Shown: positions 16,627 through 22,735 of the stretch, in pieces
Numbering within the stretch: the stretch's first letter is position 1
Layout: every line of letters starts with the position of its first letter
DNA from: Treponema sp. UBA937
GTDB lineage: Bacteria > Spirochaetota > Spirochaetia > Treponematales > Breznakiellaceae
Direction of reading: 5' to 3'
Length of the DNA: 37,209 nucleotides
Assembly: GCA_002293455.1 (NCBI GenBank)
Contig: DBDH01000080.1
Coordinates: forward strand, 20,143-57,351
The notes under the pieces: generated by a model
Told to the model about the DNA's origin: nothing
The model's input: only the letters and a program-made list of their open reading frames with translations
The model's database searches: none
Made by a program: the position numbers and the translations under genes

Positions 16627-16866
16627 GTGATTATTTGGGAAACAGCGCGAAAACATGGGATTTCTGATGAGGATATTAAGTATGTTTATGAATTTGCTCT
16701 CAATTCAATCGTTTTTCCTGAGCAGCCGGATTTGATTATGCTTTTCGGATTCGATACCATTGGCAGGGGATTGGAAGTCGGGTATATTACAACAGATCAA
16801 GGCGAAGATATGATAATTCACGCTATGAAAGTCCGAGCAGGGTATAAAAAATATCTCTATAGTTAA
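16627..16866 (+). CDS. Putative small toxin (BrnT/DUF4258-like)
   Basis: A 79-residue protein starting at GTG 16627 with GGAGG directly upstream (16616-16620). The sequence IIWETARKHGISDEDIKYV, then a beta segment DLIMLFGFDTIGRGLEVGYI and a final IIHAMKVRAGYKKYL, resembles small BrnT/DUF4258-like toxins that precede a ribbon-helix-helix antitoxin. The next gene, 14 bases downstream, has such an antitoxin shape. Toxin function is inferred from size, pattern and context; no catalytic residues can be confirmed. Confidence 0.6.
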   Translation: MIIWETARKHGISDEDIKYVYEFALNSIVFPEQPDLIMLFGFDTIGRGLEVGYITTDQGEDMIIHAMKVRAGYKKYLYS

Positions 16867-16880
16867 AGGGGGGATTATTG

Positions 16881-17156
16881 ATGATGGATGAAACAAAATT
16901 AGGAACGATTAATGGCAAATCAGTAACTCCTGAAATGTTGGCAAATCTTTCTCAAAAATTTGAGCAGGACTGGAATGATGATGAAGTTACGGTGAAGCCT
17001 ACCAGTTATGGTAATGCGCTTGCAGCTTTGCGCTGCCTTGATCTCTCCGTTGGAATGATTCAAGCCTTAGAGCGGCGGGCAAAAAAACAACATAAGCCTC
17101 TTTCATTGTTCTTACGTTCAGTTCTACAAAATGAGCTTATGGAAACTGAAAGATAA
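16881..17156 (+). CDS. Putative ribbon-helix-helix antitoxin
   Basis: A 91-residue protein, preceded by a strong AAAGGGGGG ribosome-binding site; an in-frame TTG at 16878 is possible but ATG 16881 fits better. The N-terminal part (GKSVTPEMLANLSQKFEQDW) resembles the leader of antitoxins partnered with small BrnT-like toxins, and the C-terminal part (LDLSVGMIQALERRAKKQHKPLSLFLRSVLQNEL) looks like a ribbon-helix-helix domain. Gene order toxin then antitoxin matches such pairs. Together with the upstream RelB-like gene this forms an antitoxin-toxin-antitoxin cluster. Confidence 0.65.
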   Translation: MMDETKLGTINGKSVTPEMLANLSQKFEQDWNDDEVTVKPTSYGNALAALRCLDLSVGMIQALERRAKKQHKPLSLFLRSVLQNELMETER

Positions 17157-17286
17157 ACTGATCGGTATTATTGTATATAATATTTCTGTTTTATGGTGAA
17201 GGGAAAAATATCGGATTTCATCTATATCAACTCTGGATGATGAAAATGTCAAATAACCCTTTGAAAAATAAATATTCTAAAACTTT

Positions 17287-18540
17287 TTAATTGGGAGTAT
17301 CCTTTGAGAAAATCACACTGTTTGCAGAGCGGGACTTCAATTTTTCCTCAAGTGATTTTTGAGTCTTAACCTTTTTATTACGATTAAAATTAAAAATCAA
17401 ATTGGCTACGGTATGTCCTATAGCAGGTGATAAAGCCTCTACTATAGCATTATTGTCAGAAAAAACTTCACCTGCTATTCTACTTAACCCTATTGAAAAC
17501 AAGTGACCAAGAGCGGTTTCTAGAAAACGTATATGGAGAAGCTTCTCTGGGCGTTTAAATTTGTGTCTATTATAATACTCTTCAAAATTTTTGTTCAACT
17601 GTCGAAAATAACGTTCAGAAGCACTAAATAAAGCGTCTGGAGTTTTTACACTTCCGCTGCTAAATAGATTAAACTGATTAATAAACTTATACCGTTCGCT
17701 TAATTTACTGAATTCCAATAATTTCTCGACAGGTAAATATGCTAAACAATCTATATCGAAAATACAAGTTTGTGGAACCGAATACTCAAACATTAATTGG
17801 TTGTCATCATAATTAAGGGGGGGGTGAGCGTTTCCAACCATGGATTGATAATTAAGATTCAGTGACTGTGCAATATTGTTACTATAACATTCATCAGAAA
17901 GAATTTGTTTTAAATCTTCATAAACAGGAGTTTCTTTTGGAAATCCATAACTTTCAATTTGTATTAGCAATTCATTTAGGTTTATTGTAGACATATTTTT
18001 TATGTCTACAGCTAAGCGACGCCTTACTTTGTCCATATCTTTATGTTCAAAATGATTTTGGTTTAGTAGCTTTTCTGCTTTTGATTTGAATATATCGGCA
18101 ACGTCATTTGACTTAAATTGTGTCAGATTAGCATTAGGGCTTTTAAAAAGTTCTTGAATTATCTTTGTATAACGTTCCGAGGGTAAATCAATATGCTTAC
18201 TATGCTTTTGTATCTCAAAAAGAGTACTTGAAAAGTTACCCAATTCGACATCATCACGAACAGTAGCCACTATACATCCTGATTTTATCAATTCAGCATA
18301 ATCACAAGGCAAATCGGGATTCTTACTCATATATTCTTTATCTTTTGTTGGAACTATAAGGTGTCTAAGTGCACCATTATTGTTTATATCTGAATCTGCA
18401 AGATACATTTTTGGGAATAAAAGCAAGCGTGCATTCATATAGGCACGTAAAATTCGGCATTTATCTTCCTTGGCTATAGGAGATATTATCCCATTATGAG
18501 AATTAGTGGTTGAATCGAAAAAACCATCTTTTAAATTCAT
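17287..18540 (-). CDS. Unknown AT-rich gene, 417 residues
   Basis: No family recognised. The protein is soluble, has no signal peptide, is rich in Asn, Lys, Ser and Leu, and appears largely alpha-helical; the segment near residues 340-400 (RPEKLLHIRFLETALGHLFSIGL) is the most regular. The codon use is much more AT-rich than the arg genes around it, pointing to transfer. It is the only minus-strand gene in the island, convergent with the TA cluster. A consensus promoter puts the likely transcription start at or next to the ATG at 18540, and no Shine-Dalgarno is visible; an in-frame TTG at 18558 lies upstream of the predicted start site and is unlikely. A defence-related role is possible from context only. 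Confidence 0.75.
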   Translation of the reverse strand: MNLKDGFFDSTTNSHNGIISPIAKEDKCRILRAYMNARLLLFPKMYLADSDINNNGALRHLIVPTKDKEYMSKNPDLPCDYAELIKSGCIVATVRDDVELGNFSSTLFEIQKHSKHIDLPSERYTKIIQELFKSPNANLTQFKSNDVADIFKSKAEKLLNQNHFEHKDMDKVRRRLAVDIKNMSTINLNELLIQIESYGFPKETPVYEDLKQILSDECYSNNIAQSLNLNYQSMVGNAHPPLNYDDNQLMFEYSVPQTCIFDIDCLAYLPVEKLLEFSKLSERYKFINQFNLFSSGSVKTPDALFSASERYFRQLNKNFEEYYNRHKFKRPEKLLHIRFLETALGHLFSIGLSRIAGEVFSDNNAIVEALSPAIGHTVANLIFNFNRNKKVKTQKSLEEKLKSRSANSVIFSKDTPN

Positions 18541-18546
18541 AGTAGC

Positions 18547-18575
18547 ATAATATATCAAGAAATCACTGCTGTCAA
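18547..18575 (-). promoter_or_regulatory. Consensus sigma-70 promoter giving a leaderless start
   Basis: On the minus strand TTGACA (18575-18570) and TATTAT (18552-18547) are separated by exactly 17 bases. Only six bases lie between the -10 and the ATG at 18540, so transcription should begin at or beside the start codon. This is one of the strongest-looking promoters in the window. Confidence 0.7.
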
Positions 18576-18666
18576 GTAATTTTTTATCAAAATGTTATTT
18601 ATCCTCAAATTTGAAAAATGCAAAAATATTACACTTGACAGGACTGTAAACGCTTTGCTGCCATTC

Positions 18667-18859
18667 AGCGATAACGAAGTATTGCAGACGACATCATATT
18701 TCTGAAACCCCTATCACAGTTGGGAGAAAAAGAAGTATCGAAAACCGCATTGGAATTATTCGCGGATATTTTCCAAAGAAAACAAATTGGACCTTGATTA
18801 CTCATGAGCAGTTGCGTTATGTTATTGACAGGATCAACAATAGACCTATGATAAGATAA
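18667..18859 (+). pseudogene. IS30-family transposase remnant (C-terminal fragment)
   Basis: Translation gives pieces typical of the IS30 catalytic core: SDNE (around the second catalytic Asp) and, after a stop at 18703, NPYHSWE; then after a frameshift near 18727-18731 RSIENRIGIIRGYFPKK (the catalytic Glu region) and EQLRYVIDRINNRP. In intact IS30-type enzymes this reads WERG-ENTNGLIRQYFPK and LNNRP. The fragment lacks its N-terminus, contains a stop and a frameshift, and is cut after NNRP, five bases before the argD 3' copy begins. It is therefore inactive. No flanking terminal repeats were identified. Confidence 0.72.
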
Positions 18860-18863
18860 ATAT

Positions 18864-19130
18864 AAGGAAGTAAAAGAAAAAGGCGAATACATAATGGAGA
18901 CAATCCGCTCCTGGAATCATCCTGTTGTTAAGGAAGTCCGCGGCATGGGGATGATGATAGGCGTTGACATTGACGGCGAAGCCTGGCCCGTGCTGGAAAG
19001 CGTTCTTTCCAAAGGCCTGCTTCTGCTTTCGGCCGGACCCAAAACGCTCAGGCTCCTTCCTCCCTATATCATCACAAAAGAAGAAATTAATGAAGGATTG
19101 AATATCCTGAAATCGGTTTTGAATCAATGA
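18864..19130 (+). pseudogene. Duplicated 3' end of argD (codons 301-388)
   Basis: Bases 18864-19134 match 15995-16265, the end of argD, with only five differences: three in a cluster (CTTCC to GTTGT region near 18924), one near 19052 and one near 19103. The reading frame is intact to the TGA, but the segment has no PLP lysine, catalytic domain or ribosome-binding site, so it is a non-functional fragment. The abrupt left boundary abuts the IS30 remnant. Near-identity implies recent duplication or ongoing gene conversion. Confidence 0.9.
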
Positions 19131-19206
19131 GTAACTAATAATTTAGCAGGCAGCAAGGCAGAGGTAATCTTAGCATTGTTTCCTGCTATCTTCTCATTAC
19201 TCATTG
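19125..19206. repeat. Nested inverted repeat starting in the argD-copy stop
   Basis: CAATGAGTAA (19125-19134, covering the stop of the argD copy) pairs with TTACTCATTG (19197-19206), and inside it TAGCAGG (19144-19150) pairs with CCTGCTA (19182-19188). The two stems nest properly. The intact argD has the same left arm (16256-16265) but no matching right arm nearby. It could be a weak transcription-end structure or a small palindromic repeat. Confidence 0.45.
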
Positions 19207-19217
19207 TTATTTGTTGC

Positions 19218-19286
19218 TTGACAAAATAACTTAATCCGATTAAGTTAATGTGAATAAGTTAATCGGATTAACTTAACTGGATTAAG
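19218..19286 (+). promoter_or_regulatory. Promoter and three tandem operators of the TetR gene
   Basis: TTGACA at 19218-19223 is a -35 with a weak -10 (TAAGTT, 19241-19246) 17 bases on. Three near-palindromes follow: CTTAATCCGATTAAG (19230-19244), GTTAATCGGATTAAC (19258-19272) and CTTAACTGGATTAAG (19272-19286). Their centres are 28 and 14 bases apart. The first overlaps the promoter, so binding of the TetR product would block its own transcription; autoregulation is inferred from position. Confidence 0.65.
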
Positions 19287-19299
19287 TATTGGAGGATGA

Positions 19300-19944
19300 A
19301 TGGGAAAGCCTGAGACCGATCTTGCTCCTCAGATTCGGAATGAAACGCTTAAGCTGCTTTTAGAAAAAGAACCGGAAGAAATATATATGAAAGATATAGC
19401 CAAAGCCTGCGGAGTCAGCACCACAAGTATTTATTATTATTACAAAGATAAAGAATCACTCTTTACAGAAATAAAACTTACATGCATGGATAAGATGCAT
19501 ACATATATTGTTGAGCATACCGAACGAAAAAGATTAAAGCAAAAAGAATCAAATGAAAAATTACAAATATTGAATGAGATGCGTTCAGGTTTTGAGGCCT
19601 TTAGGGATTGGGCATTCGCAAATCCGCGGATAGCTCTTTTGATTATGGAACGCTTCAAAGCGGATACGACGGATGATCCTGAAAAAATGAAGAAATATTC
19701 CCAAAGTGTATTTTTTGCGCAGTCAGTTATTGACAGGGCTGTAAGCGCGGGGCTTATACAAAGCAAGAATACCTTGCTTGACACGAGTCTCTGCATATCG
19801 GCAATTTGGGGAGCGATTGAATCGGTATTGCTTCAGCGGACTGTTCCGCAGTATTGGTCCCGAATAGACGGCTTCCATTTCACCGATAAAATGATCGATT
19901 TTATTTTAACATCATTGATGTCAAAAAATCGAATAGACAAATGA
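19300..19944 (+). CDS. TetR/AcrR-family transcriptional regulator
   Basis: A 214-residue regulator. The N-terminal helix-turn-helix (IRNETLKLLLEKEPEEIYMKDIAKACGVSTTSIYYYYKDKESLF, about residues 11-54) is the TetR signature. Residues 60-214 form the variable ligand-binding helical domain; the ligand is unknown. Ribosome-binding site GGAGG is at 19291-19295; an overlapping ATG at 19296 is out of frame. Three operator-like palindromes lie in the promoter. The lipoprotein gene 25 bases downstream is probably in the same operon and a likely regulatory target. Confidence 0.92.
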   Translation: MGKPETDLAPQIRNETLKLLLEKEPEEIYMKDIAKACGVSTTSIYYYYKDKESLFTEIKLTCMDKMHTYIVEHTERKRLKQKESNEKLQILNEMRSGFEAFRDWAFANPRIALLIMERFKADTTDDPEKMKKYSQSVFFAQSVIDRAVSAGLIQSKNTLLDTSLCISAIWGAIESVLLQRTVPQYWSRIDGFHFTDKMIDFILTSLMSKNRIDK

Positions 19945-19969
19945 GGTAATGAGAAAAGGGGAAGGCAAA

Positions 19970-20641
19970 ATGAAAAACTTGTTTTTATTTTTTTCGGTGT
20001 GTGTGCTGGTTAGTGTTATTTTTGGATGTCAAAGTCATGATGAAAATGCGGATGTTGACCGCACCGTAAAACTTAGCGTCGAAAGTGGAGAGCATTGGCA
20101 GGGCAGCATGAAGATTTTATTTTTCTCAGTGAAGAAAAATCCGCAGATGGCCGCGTGGATAGAAGATGAAGACGGAAATTATATTTCAACTATTTCGGTT
20201 ACCGAGCGGAGCGCAAAAAAGAACTGGATGGGAGCGCCCAAAGAAGGCCGCCCGGAATCCCTGCCGGTTTGGAATCATAGGCTGCCAGACAGTGTGACGG
20301 ATGATGATCTTGATGTAATAAGTTCGGCAAGCGCAAAGGATTCTGTTACAAAGAGCGTTGATGAAACATCATTGATTTATGGAAAGGTGTATCATATTTA
20401 TCTCGAAATAAATCACAGCTTTGATTATAACGATTATTACACAGAGGAAAATTCCGGCGTGAACGGACAGCCTTCGCTTGTGTATCATGCGTCGTTTTCC
20501 GCGGGGCAGCCGGGGAAAATAAACCTTGTTCCCGAAGGTCATGGATCCCTTGACGGTTCAAGTGGAACTATTGACGGTGATTTGGAATCTATTACGAGCG
20601 CATTACACATTATCGACAGCGCATGGATCGATGTAAAGTAA
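19970..20641 (+). CDS. Predicted lipoprotein, DUF2271-like
   Basis: A 223-residue lipoprotein: Lys, a hydrophobic stretch and lipobox VIFGC (Cys near residue 20). The mature part has MAAWIEDEDGNYISTISVTERS, a central LPVWNHRLPD and a late GQPSLVYHASF segment, reminiscent of the periplasmic DUF2271 family, whose function is not established. The start at 19970 fits the signal peptide and has GGGGAAGG upstream; an earlier ATG at 19949 is possible. It is downstream of, and probably co-transcribed with, the TetR gene. Confidence 0.75.
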   Translation: MKNLFLFFSVCVLVSVIFGCQSHDENADVDRTVKLSVESGEHWQGSMKILFFSVKKNPQMAAWIEDEDGNYISTISVTERSAKKNWMGAPKEGRPESLPVWNHRLPDSVTDDDLDVISSASAKDSVTKSVDETSLIYGKVYHIYLEINHSFDYNDYYTEENSGVNGQPSLVYHASFSAGQPGKINLVPEGHGSLDGSSGTIDGDLESITSALHIIDSAWIDVK

Positions 20642-20690
20642 GAACAGAAACGCGGAAAACGCGGCAAGCTTTATCTTTCGAGGGGAAAAT

Positions 20691-21038
20691 ATGGATTCCG
20701 ATAATATGTTTTGGGAATATTTGGAAAGAATTACGGCGGATAATGAAATGGTAATAGACAGACCAAAAGGAACAAAACATCCTGCATATAATGATATGGT
20801 TTATCCGGTTGATTACGGCTATATCAAAAATACAAAATCAATGGACGGTCAGGGGATTGATATATTCATCGGCTCTGAAAAAAGTAAAAGACTGGATGCG
20901 ATAATTTGTATAATAGATATGCTAAAGAAAGATTCTGAAATAAAAATAGTGTTGGGATGTACAGAAAATGAGAAAGTAAAAATATATGATTTTTTAAATA
21001 GTTCTGAATGTATGAAAGTAATAATGATAAAAAGATAA
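20691..21038 (+). CDS. Small inorganic-pyrophosphatase-like protein
   Basis: A 115-residue protein similar to the short, type I-like pyrophosphatase family: IDRPKGTKHPAYNDMVYPVDYGYIKNT near residues 20-46 corresponds to the Arg, Tyr and Pro-rich entry of the active site, and DGQGIDIFIGS near 51-61 to the DGDPLD metal-binding segment, where the middle Asp is Gln here. The substrate may be pyrophosphate or another phosphoanhydride; activity is not certain given that substitution. It has a GAGGGG ribosome-binding site. It is AT-rich compared with the genes before it. Confidence 0.7.
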   Translation: MDSDNMFWEYLERITADNEMVIDRPKGTKHPAYNDMVYPVDYGYIKNTKSMDGQGIDIFIGSEKSKRLDAIICIIDMLKKDSEIKIVLGCTENEKVKIYDFLNSSECMKVIMIKR

Positions 21039-21090
21039 TGGATTGGAGGAAACACATTATAAGAGAAGAAAATGGCGAAGGATTGGATAT

Positions 21091-21125
21091 AAGGATAAGA
21101 TCGGATATATTTATAAAATAATAGA
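21091..21125 (+). repeat. 35-bp copy of the MNT-gene 3' segment
   Basis: These 35 bases match 22152-22186, inside the nucleotidyltransferase gene, with one mismatch. In the same frame both encode KDKIGYIYK. This copy has no upstream nucleotidyltransferase sequence, so it is a remnant or a recombination footprint. The two copies are direct repeats that flank vapBC and most of the MNT gene. Confidence 0.75.
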
Positions 21126-21137
21126 GGGGGTCTGTTG

Positions 21138-21163
21138 ATTCTACACATAAAAATGTGTAGAAT
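21138..21163. promoter_or_regulatory. Perfect 11-bp palindrome upstream of vapB (probable operator)
   Basis: ATTCTACACAT (21138-21148) and ATGTGTAGAAT (21153-21163) are exact inverse complements around AAAA. It lies 18 bases before the vapB start. VapB-type antitoxins commonly repress their own promoter by binding a palindrome, so this is probably the VapBC operator; no clear -35/-10 pair was assigned. Confidence 0.5.
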
Positions 21164-21180
21164 TGTATTGGAGGAAAAAC

Positions 21181-21381
21181 ATGGCTACGAATCTTGCAAT
21201 AAATGATGATTTGCTCAATTCAGCTCTTAATATAGGCGGTTTAAAAACGAAAAAAGAAACCGTGAACCTTGCTTTAGAAGAATTTATTCAAAGACGAAAA
21301 AGAAAGGATGCAATCAACTTATTTGGTACTATTGAGTTTGCCAAAGATTGGGACCCCAAAAAGGCCCGCGGCAAAAAATGA
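21181..21381 (+). CDS. vapB: VapB-type antitoxin
   Basis: A 66-residue antitoxin: ATNLAINDDLLNSALNIGGLKTKKETVNLALEEFIQRR is the VapB/MetJ-Arc-like DNA-binding fold, and the C-terminus (LFGTIEFAKDWDPKKARGKK) resembles the toxin-binding tail. Ribosome-binding site GGAGG at 21169-21173 favours the ATG at 21181. It overlaps vapC by four bases (ATGA). A perfect palindrome lies upstream. Confidence 0.88.
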   Translation: MATNLAINDDLLNSALNIGGLKTKKETVNLALEEFIQRRKRKDAINLFGTIEFAKDWDPKKARGKK

Positions 21382-21785
21382 TTATCGTTGATACAACCAT
21401 CTGGTCAAAAGCATTTCGGCGCAAAAAAATTGCCGGCAAAGATCAGGTTGTAGTAGATAACTTATACAAGATTCTCGATTTAGAAGAAGAAATTTTGATA
21501 GGTTCTGTGAGACAAGAATTATTGTCCGGTATATCCGACAAGGATGTTTTTGATGATCTCAAAATCAAATTAAATGGATTTAACAATTATGAGATACAGT
21601 TGGCCGACCATGATTTAGCGGCAGAATATTTTAATGTATGTTCACGGAATGGTATTCAAGGATCGCAAACCGATTATGTAATATGCGCTATATCTTACAG
21701 ATATAATTTTCCAATATATACAGAAGACAGGGATTTTAATTATTATAAAAAATATTTGCCGATACATCTGTACAAGAGAGTTTGA
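21378..21785 (+). CDS. vapC: VapC-type PIN-domain ribonuclease toxin
   Basis: A 135-residue PIN domain toxin expected to cleave tRNA or rRNA. The acidic site is visible: MIIVDTTIW (Asp5), RQELLSG (Glu near 45), SQTDYVICA (Asp near 98) and YTEDRDF (Asp near 116). The start overlaps the vapB stop by four bases. All acidic residues are present, so the toxin is probably active and needs its antitoxin. Confidence 0.93.
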   Translation: MIIVDTTIWSKAFRRKKIAGKDQVVVDNLYKILDLEEEILIGSVRQELLSGISDKDVFDDLKIKLNGFNNYEIQLADHDLAAEYFNVCSRNGIQGSQTDYVICAISYRYNFPIYTEDRDFNYYKKYLPIHLYKRV

Positions 21786-21878
21786 GCGGATGGAAGATGG
21801 GGGGATGGGAGAGTGAAATTATGGGGAAAGTATATATCATTGTAAATGAATTGATGCATGACTGGAGAAAGATTTATT

Positions 21879-22217
21879 ATGCTATTTAGAAAGATGAATC
21901 AAAATTTGCCTGTTATGAAGCAAATTGTTACATTAATTACCTCAAAAATATCTCCGGAAAAGATAGTATTATTCGGTTCTTATGCCAGAGGAGAAAATAC
22001 TAAAAACAGTGATATTGATATTTTAATACTGGTAAAAAATTTAAAAAACGAAAGGCAAATAACGAGTTTGCTCTATAAAGAACTGCTCAATAATAATATT
22101 TCGGTACCGATTGATTTTATTGCCGCTGATTATGATAAATATAACATCTTGAAGGATAAGATCGGATATATTTATAAAACAATAGATAAAGAAGGGCAAA
22201 TTTTATATGCAAAATGA
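21879..22217 (+). CDS. MNT-type nucleotidyltransferase (antitoxin of HEPN/MNT pair)
   Basis: A minimal nucleotidyltransferase of about 112 residues. The motif GSYARGE followed about nine residues later by SDIDILI is the polymerase-beta-like active site. In HEPN/MNT modules the MNT protein modifies and inactivates the HEPN toxin. The start is not certain: ATG 21879 has GGAG at 21864-21867; in-frame ATGs at 21858, 21894 and 21915 are alternatives. It overlaps the HEPN gene by 11 bases. A 35-base segment of its 3' end is repeated upstream at 21091-21125. Confidence 0.88.
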   Translation: MLFRKMNQNLPVMKQIVTLITSKISPEKIVLFGSYARGENTKNSDIDILILVKNLKNERQITSLLYKELLNNNISVPIDFIAADYDKYNILKDKIGYIYKTIDKEGQILYAK

Positions 22218-22602
22218 CTATAGAATATGGCTTGCTAGGGCAAGAAGCAGTCTTGCAATATCCAAAACCAAGCTGGATGAAGATATTTTTTATGAAGATT
22301 TGTGTTTTCAAGCACAACAAGCTGTTGAGAAAGCACTAAAAGGCCTTCTAATTTTCTATAATGTCGATCCTGAGAAAACTCATAATTTGGTTTTATTAAT
22401 ACAAGAATTGTCTCATTATTGTGAACTGCCGGAAGAAGTGAATGAAGCTGTCATATTAAATGATTATGCCGTACAGACAAGATATCCGGGCGACTTTACT
22501 CCTATTGAGGAAGAAGAATACCACAATACAGTGAGCATCGCGGAAAAATGTTTACAGTGGGTTGAACAAAAAATGGAACAGGATGTTTGGAAAATAGTAT
22601 AA
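22207..22602 (+). CDS. HEPN-domain protein (toxin of HEPN/MNT pair)
   Basis: A 131-residue all-helical HEPN protein: YRIWLARARSSLAISKTKL, then CFQAQQAVEKALKGLLIF and the late TRYPGDFTP segment typical of this HEPN subgroup. Classical toxic HEPN proteins carry an RxxxxxH catalytic motif; I do not see a clear one after the Arg of TRYPGD, so RNase activity is uncertain. The 11-base overlap with the MNT gene indicates coupling. Confidence 0.87.
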   Translation: MQNDYRIWLARARSSLAISKTKLDEDIFYEDLCFQAQQAVEKALKGLLIFYNVDPEKTHNLVLLIQELSHYCELPEEVNEAVILNDYAVQTRYPGDFTPIEEEEYHNTVSIAEKCLQWVEQKMEQDVWKIV

Positions 22603-22629
22603 AAGACATAGCGATTTTTTTATTTTTAG

Positions 22630-22695
22630 ATCATGACAAAGGAAGAGATTAACGAAGGATTGAATATTTTGAAAGAAGTTTTAAATGAAAGGTAA
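22630..22695 (+). pseudogene. Short diverged copy of the argD 3' end
   Basis: Reads TKEEINEGLNILKEVLNER then stop; the argD C-terminus is TKEEINEGLKILKSVLNQ then stop. DNA differences are mostly at third positions, so this copy comes from a different argD allele rather than a recent duplication of the neighbour. It shares the Lys-to-Asn change (GLNIL) with the copy at 18864. It has no upstream argD sequence or start and cannot be functional. Confidence 0.8.
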
Positions 22696-22735
22696 GACAA
22701 TTATTTGTTAATTGATATATGTAATGGAGGCCGCA

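Noticed and set aside
18894..19130. A separate 78-residue gene starting at ATG 18894
   Set aside because: It is an in-frame part of the duplicated argD tail with no start signals or independent function.
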